A DNA stretch of 64,000 nucleotides from Ptiloglossa arizonensis. Its lineage: Eukaryota > Arthropoda > Insecta > Hymenoptera > Colletidae. Made by a program: the position numbers and the translations under genes. Location: NCBI RefSeq assembly GCF_051014685.1, contig NW_027478385.1, forward strand, positions 7,750,001 through 7,814,000. Direction: 5' to 3'. This document shows positions 59,301 through 64,000 of the stretch, one piece after another. The stretch's first letter is position 1. Each line of letters opens with the position of its first letter. The notes under the pieces are model-generated. The model was not told where the DNA came from, made no database searches, and saw nothing but the letters and a program-made list of their open reading frames with translations.

Positions 59301-62300
59301 CTCTGCTGCTCCAAACGCTTAACCAGAATGGCCTAGGGAAAAAATACACATACCGGTGTAATCGGGAGAGTTTCTACTTTCAGACGCAACAGGAATTTTT
59401 GTGTTAAGTCAATTCGTTCGCGAGATATGGGAGTTTGAAGCCAAGAAATGGTTGAGAAGGCAAAAAATTTTTCGCAATTCTGCTGCTCCAAACGCTTAAC
59501 CAGAATGGCCTAGAGAAAAAATACGCATACCGTTGTATTCGGGCGAGTTTCTACTTTCAGATGCAATAGGAATTTTTGGGTTAGGTCAATCCGTTCGCGA
59601 CATATGGGAGTTTGAAGCTAAGAAATGGTTGAGAAGACAACAAATTTTTCGCAATTCTGCTGCTCCAAGCGCTTAACCAGAATGGCCTAGGGAAAAAATA
59701 CACATACCGTTGTAATCGGGCGAGTTTCTACTTTCAAATGCAATAGGAATTTTTGGGTTAGGTCAGCCGTTCGCGAGATATGGGAGTTTGAAGACAAGAA
59801 ATGGTTGAGAAGGCAAAAAATTTTTCGCACTTCTGCGGCTCCAAACGCTTAAGCAGAATGGGCTAGGTATAAAATACCCATACCGTTGTAATCGGACGAG
59901 TTTCTACTTTCAGTTACAATAGGAATTTTTGGGTTAGGTCAATCCGTTCGCGAGATATGGGACTTTGAAGATAAGAAATTGTTGACAAGACAACAAATTT
60001 TACGCACTTCTGCTGCTCCAAACGCTTAACCAGAATGCCATAGGGGAAAAATACACATACCGTTGTAATCGGGCGAGTTTCTACTTTCAAATGCAATAGG
60101 AATTTTTGGGTTTGGTCAATCCGTTCGCGAGATATGGGAGTTTGAAGCTAAGAAATGGTTGACAAGACAACAAATTTTTCGCACCTCTGCTGCTTCAAAC
60201 GCTTAACCAGAATGGCCTAGGGGAAAAATACACGTACCGTTGTAATCGGGCGAGTTTCTACTTTCAAATGCAATAGGAATTTTTGGGTTAGGTCAATCCG
60301 TTCGCGACATATGGGAGTTTGAAGCTAAGAAATGGTTAAGAAGACAACAAATTTTTCGCAATTCTGCTGCTCCAAACGCTTAACCAGAATGGCCTAGAGA
60401 AAAAATGCACGTACCGTTGTAATCGGGCGAGTTTCTACTTTCAAATGCAATAGGAATTTTTGGGTTAGGTCAATCCGTTCGCGAGATATGGGAGTTTGAA
60501 GCTAAGAAATGGTTGAGAAGAGAACAAATTTTTCGCAATTCTGCTGCTCCAAACGCTTAACCAGAATGGCCTAGGGAAAAAATACACATACCGCTGTAAT
60601 CGGGCGAGTTTCTACTTTCAAATGCAATAGGAATTTTTGGGTTAGGTCAGCCGTTCGCGAGATATGGGAGTTTGAAGACAAGAAATGGTTGAGAAGGCAA
60701 AAAATTGTTCGCACTTCTGCTGCTCCAAACGCTTAAGCTGAATGGGCTAGGGATAAAATACCCATACCGTTGTAATCGGACGAGTTTCTACTTTCAGTTA
60801 CAATAGGAATTTTTGGGTTAGGTCAATCCGTTCGCGAGATATGGGACTTTGAAAATAAGAAATGGTTGACAAGACAACAAATTTTTCGCACTTCTGCTGC
60901 TCCAAACGCTTAACCAGAATGCCATAGGGGAAAAATACACATACCGTTGTAATCGGGCGAGTTTCTACTTTCAAATGCAATAGGAATTTCTGGGTTAGGA
61001 CAATCCGTTCGCGAGATATGAGAGTTTGAAGCTAAGAAATGGTTGAGAAGAGAACAAATTTTTCGCACCTCTGCTGCTTCAAACGCTTAACCAGAATGGC
61101 ATAGGGGAAAAATACACGTACCGTTGTAATCGGGCGAGTTTCTACTTTCAAATGCAATAGGAATTTTTGGGTTAGGTCAATCCGTTCGCGACATATGGGA
61201 GTTTGAAGCTAAGAATTGGTTGAGAAGACAACAAATTTTTCGCAATTCTGCTGCTCCAAACGCTTAACCAGAATGGCCTAGAGAAAAAATGCACGTACCG
61301 TTGTAATCGGGCGAGTTTCTACTTTCAAATGCAATAGGAATTTTTGGGTTAGGTCAATCCGTTCGCGAGATATGGGAGTTTGAAGCTAAGAAATGGTTGA
61401 GAAGAGAACAAATTTTTCGCAATTCTGCTTCTCCAAACGCTTAACCAGAATGGTCTAGGGAAAAAATACACATACCGTTGTAATCGGGCGAGTTTCTACT
61501 TTCATACGCAGCAGGAATTTTTGGGTTTGGACAATCCGTTCGCGAGACATGGGACTTTGAAGATAAGAAATGGTTGACAAGACAACAAATTTTTCGCAAT
61601 TCTGCTGCTCCAATCGCTTAACCAGAATGGCCTAGGGGAAAAATACACGTACCGTTGTAATCGGGCGAGTTTCTACTTTCAAATGCAATAGGAATTTTTG
61701 TGTTATGTCAATCCGTTCGCGAGATATGAGAGTTTGAAGCTAAGAAATGGTTGGGAAGACAACAAATTTTTCGCAACTCTGCTGCTCCAAACGCTTAACC
61801 AGAATGGCCTAGGGAAAAAATACACATACCGGTGTAATCGGGAGAGTTTCTACTTTCAGACGCAACAGGAATTTTTGGGTTAGGTCAATTCGTTCGCGAG
61901 ATATGGGAGTTTGAAGCCAAGAAATGGTTGAGAAGGCAAAAAATTTTTCGCAATTCTGCTGCTCCAAACGCTTAACCAGAATGGCCTAGAGAAAAAATAC
62001 GCATACCGTTGTATTCGGGCGAGTTTCTACTTTCAGATGCAATAGGAATTTTTGGGTTAGGTCAATCCGTTCGCGACATATGGGAGTTTGAAGCTAAGAA
62101 ATGGTTGAGAAGACAACAAATTTTTCGCAATTCTGCTGCTCCAAACGCTTAACCAGAATGGCCTAGGGGAAAAATACACGTACCGTTGTAATCGGGCGAG
62201 CTTCTACTTTCAAATGCAATAGGAATTTTTGGGTTAGGCCAATCCGTTCGCGAGATATGAGAGTTTGAAGCTAAGAAATGGTTGGGAAGACAACAAATTT

Positions 62301-64000
62301 TTCGCAACTCTGCTGCTCCAAACGCTTAACCAGAATGGCCTAGGGAAAAAATACACATACCGTTGTAATCGGGCGAGTTTCTACTTTTAGATGCAATAGG
62401 AATTTCTGGGTTAGGTCAACCCGTTCGCGAGATATGGGAGTTTGAAACCAAGAAATGTTTGGGAAGGCAAAATATTTTTCGCAATTCTGCTGCTCCAAAC
62501 GCTTAACCAGAATGGCCTAGGGAAAAAATACACATACCGTTGTAATCGGGCGACTTTCTACTTTCCGACGCAGCAGGAATTTTTGGGTTTGGTCAATCCG
62601 TTCGCGAGATATGGGAGTTTGAAGCCAAGAAATGGTTGAGAAGGCAAAAAATTTTCCGCAATTCTGCTACTCCAAACGCTTAACCAGAATGGCCTAGGGG
62701 AAAAATACACGTACCGTTGTAATCGGGCGAGTTTCTACTTTCAAACGCAATAGGAATTTTTGGGTTAGATCAATCCGTTCGCGAGATATCGGAGTTTGAA
62801 GACAAGAAATGGTTGACAAGACAACAAATTTTTCGCACTTCTGCTGCTCCAATCGCTTAACCAGAATGGCCTAGGGGAAAAATACGCATACCGTTTGAAT
62901 TCGGGCGGGTTTCTACTTTCAAATGCAATAGGAATTTTTGTGTTATGTCAATTCGTTCGCGAGATATGGGAGTTTGAAGCTAAGAAATGGTTGTGAAGAG
63001 AACAAATTTTTCGCAATTCTGCTGCCCCAAACGCTTAACCAGAATGTCCTAGGGAAAAAATACGCACACCGTTGTAATCGGGCGAGTTTCTACTTTCAGA
63101 CGCAGCAGGAATTTTTGGGTTTGGTCAATCTGTTCGCGAGATATGGGAGTTTGAAGCTAAGAAATGGTTGAGAAGACAACAAATTTTTCGCACCTCTGCT
63201 GCTCCAAACGCTTAACCAGAATGGCCTAGGGAAAAAATACACATACCGGTGTAATCGGGAGAGTTTCTACTTTCAGACGCAACAGGAATTTTTGGGTTAG
63301 GTCAATTCGTTCGCGAGATATGGGAGTTTGAAGCCAAGAAATGGTTGAGAAGGCAAAAAATTTTTCGCAATTCTGCTGCTCCAAACGCTTAACCAGAATG
63401 GCCTAGAGAAAAAATACGCATACCGTTGTATTCGGGCGAGTTTCTACTTTCAGATGCAATAGGAATTTTTGGGTTAGGTCAGCCGTTCGCGAGATATGGG
63501 AGTTTGAAGACAAGAAATGGTTGAGAAGGCAAAAAATTTTTCGCAATTCTGCGGCTCCAAACGCTTAAGCAGAATGGGCTAGGTATAAAATACCCATACC
63601 GTTGTAATCGGACGAGTTTCTACTTTCAGTTACAATAGGAATTTTTGGGTTAGGTCAATCCGTTCGCGAGATATGGGACTTTGAAGATAAGAAATGGTTG
63701 TCAAGACAACAAATTTTTCGCAATTCTGCTGCTCCAAACGCTTAACCAGAATGCCATAGGGGAAAAATACACATACCGTTGTAATCGGGCGAGTTTCTAC
63801 TTTCAAATGCAATAGGAACTTTTGGGTTAGGACAATCCGTTCGCGAGATATGAGAGTTTGAAGCTAAGAAATGGTTGAGAAGAGAACAAATTTTTCGCAA
63901 TTCTGCTGCTCCAAACGCTTAACCAGAATGGCCTAGGGGGAAAATACACGTACCGTTGTAATCGGGCGAGTTTCTACTTTCAAATGCAATAGGAATTTTT
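56321..64000 (+). repeat. Right satellite domain, heterogeneous monomers
   Basis: Phase is kept to the end, but types are more varied and private: GGAATTTCTGGG with GGTCAACCCG and GAAACCAAG (56,383; 57,444; 58,329; 62,398), each followed by a monomer starting after CCGACGCAGCAGG; TATTCGGGCGAG; CGGGAGAG; ATATCGGAG; GTCAATTCG. A loose 22-monomer relation (3,893 bp) links about 58,860-59,575 with 62,753-63,468. The Q-like marker GGGCTAGGTATAAAAT recurs at 59,860 and 63,576. No regular 7-mer is visible. No gene or foreign insertion is seen. Confidence 0.85.
63707..63720. repeat. Perfect inverted repeat GTTGTC-AA-GACAAC
   Basis: Most monomers with the GTTGACAAGACAAC form have only a 4-bp stem (GTTG/CAAC). 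Here a single A to T change gives a perfect 6-bp inverted repeat with a 2-bp centre. It is a private variant of one monomer and is probably incidental. Confidence 0.4.

Larger units (their letters stand above)
1..64000 (+). repeat. 177-bp tandem satellite array (whole window)
   Basis: Successive AGGAATTTTT phase markers fall at 127, 304, 481, 658 and so on, 177 bp apart, to 63,991. This gives about 361 full monomers plus a 126-bp partial at the left and a 10-bp partial at the right. All copies run in one direction. A typical monomer is 42% GC (75 of 177) with landmarks GGGTTAGGTC (11-20), GTTCGCGAG (26-34), CAAATTTTTCGC (74-85), CTGCTGCTCC (90-99), GGCCTAGGGG (118-126), TAATCGGGCGAG (146-157) and CAAATGCAAT (168-177). 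Types A and B, compared base by base, differ at 17 of 177 positions. Indels are small: one A missing after CCTAGGG, CAGCCG for CAATCCG, or one G missing. A role in centromeric or pericentromeric heterochromatin is an inference from length and organisation. Confidence 0.98.

Noticed and set aside
2264..63812. Many short ORFs (60-145 codons) with nearly identical predicted peptides on the minus strand, some on the plus strand
   Set aside because: Each is one to three monomers of the satellite read in a frame that stays open because 177 is divisible by three. Ends coincide with monomer variants, several frames of the same monomer are open on both strands, and no family domain is recognisable. 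They are not annotated as genes.
1..64000. CRISPR array
   Set aside because: Repeats are contiguous 177-bp units without unique spacers, and no cas genes are present.
1..64000. Telomere-like GGGTTAGG in most monomers
   Set aside because: It is a single 8-bp match per monomer without tandem telomere units. It fits both TTAGGG and, shifted, TTAGG, and is lost in B (GTGTTAAG) and X (GGGTTTGG). A chance match is likely.
1..64000. Transposon or retroelement insertion in the array
   Set aside because: Monomer phase is unbroken throughout; all length changes other than whole monomers are 1-3 bp, so there is no room for an insertion.
1..64000. Naming the host species or matching a known satellite family
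   Set aside because: I do not recognise this monomer. It does not look like human alpha satellite or the Arabidopsis 178-bp repeat as I know them. A database search with the 177-bp consensus would decide.
1..64000. CTGCTGCTCC as a trinucleotide microsatellite
   Set aside because: There are only two to three CTG units per monomer and no length variation was seen; it is simply part of the satellite unit.

Overview
The whole 64-kb window is one uninterrupted satellite DNA array from a eukaryotic nuclear genome. About 361 head-to-tail copies of a 177-bp monomer fill it, all in the same orientation. A monomer phased at AGGAATTTTT starts at 127 and the last start is at 63,991. The net length drift over that distance is only about -33 bp, caused by 1-3 bp indels. 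I see no protein-coding gene, rRNA, tRNA, mobile element or unique sequence. The species cannot be named from the sequence. Monomer length, head-to-tail order and higher-order structure resemble centromeric or pericentromeric satellites (known examples: human alpha satellite 171 bp, Arabidopsis 178 bp).

Layout. (1) 1 to about 13.5 kb: an older subfamily in which many monomers end CATACGCAGCAGG instead of CAAATGCAATAGG; it is arranged as two long blocks about 6.72-6.90 kb (38-39 monomers) apart. (2) About 13.1-17.0 kb: two tandem 11-monomer blocks (1,947 bp). (3) 17.8-51.1 kb: a higher-order repeat (HOR) core. The basic unit is a 1,239-bp 7-mer of monomer types that I call A-B-C-D-E-F-G. It is combined with an 11-mer into a 3,186-bp 18-mer, and with a 10-mer (A-B-C'-K-H'-X-F''-Q-S-P) into a 3,007-bp 17-mer. 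Shortened 5-mer and 6-mer units and hybrid monomers are interspersed. (4) About 51-54.4 kb: a variant of the 10-mer block, followed by a 2.2-kb copy of 35,690-37,918. (5) About 54.5-64 kb: a more heterogeneous edge with a fresh 885-bp tandem duplication, private monomer types and a loose 22-monomer period.

Points of most interest: the three nested levels of HOR; at least eight hybrid monomers that look like in-register unequal-crossover or conversion products; a 17-bp motif in most monomers that matches the CENP-B box at 8 of 9 essential bases, the single mismatch being C to T in its second CpG; and undepleted CpG. The short ORFs on both strands are artefacts of a 177-bp (3 x 59) period and are not annotated as genes. 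Monomer letters are labels made for this report, and identities were judged by eye at diagnostic sites.
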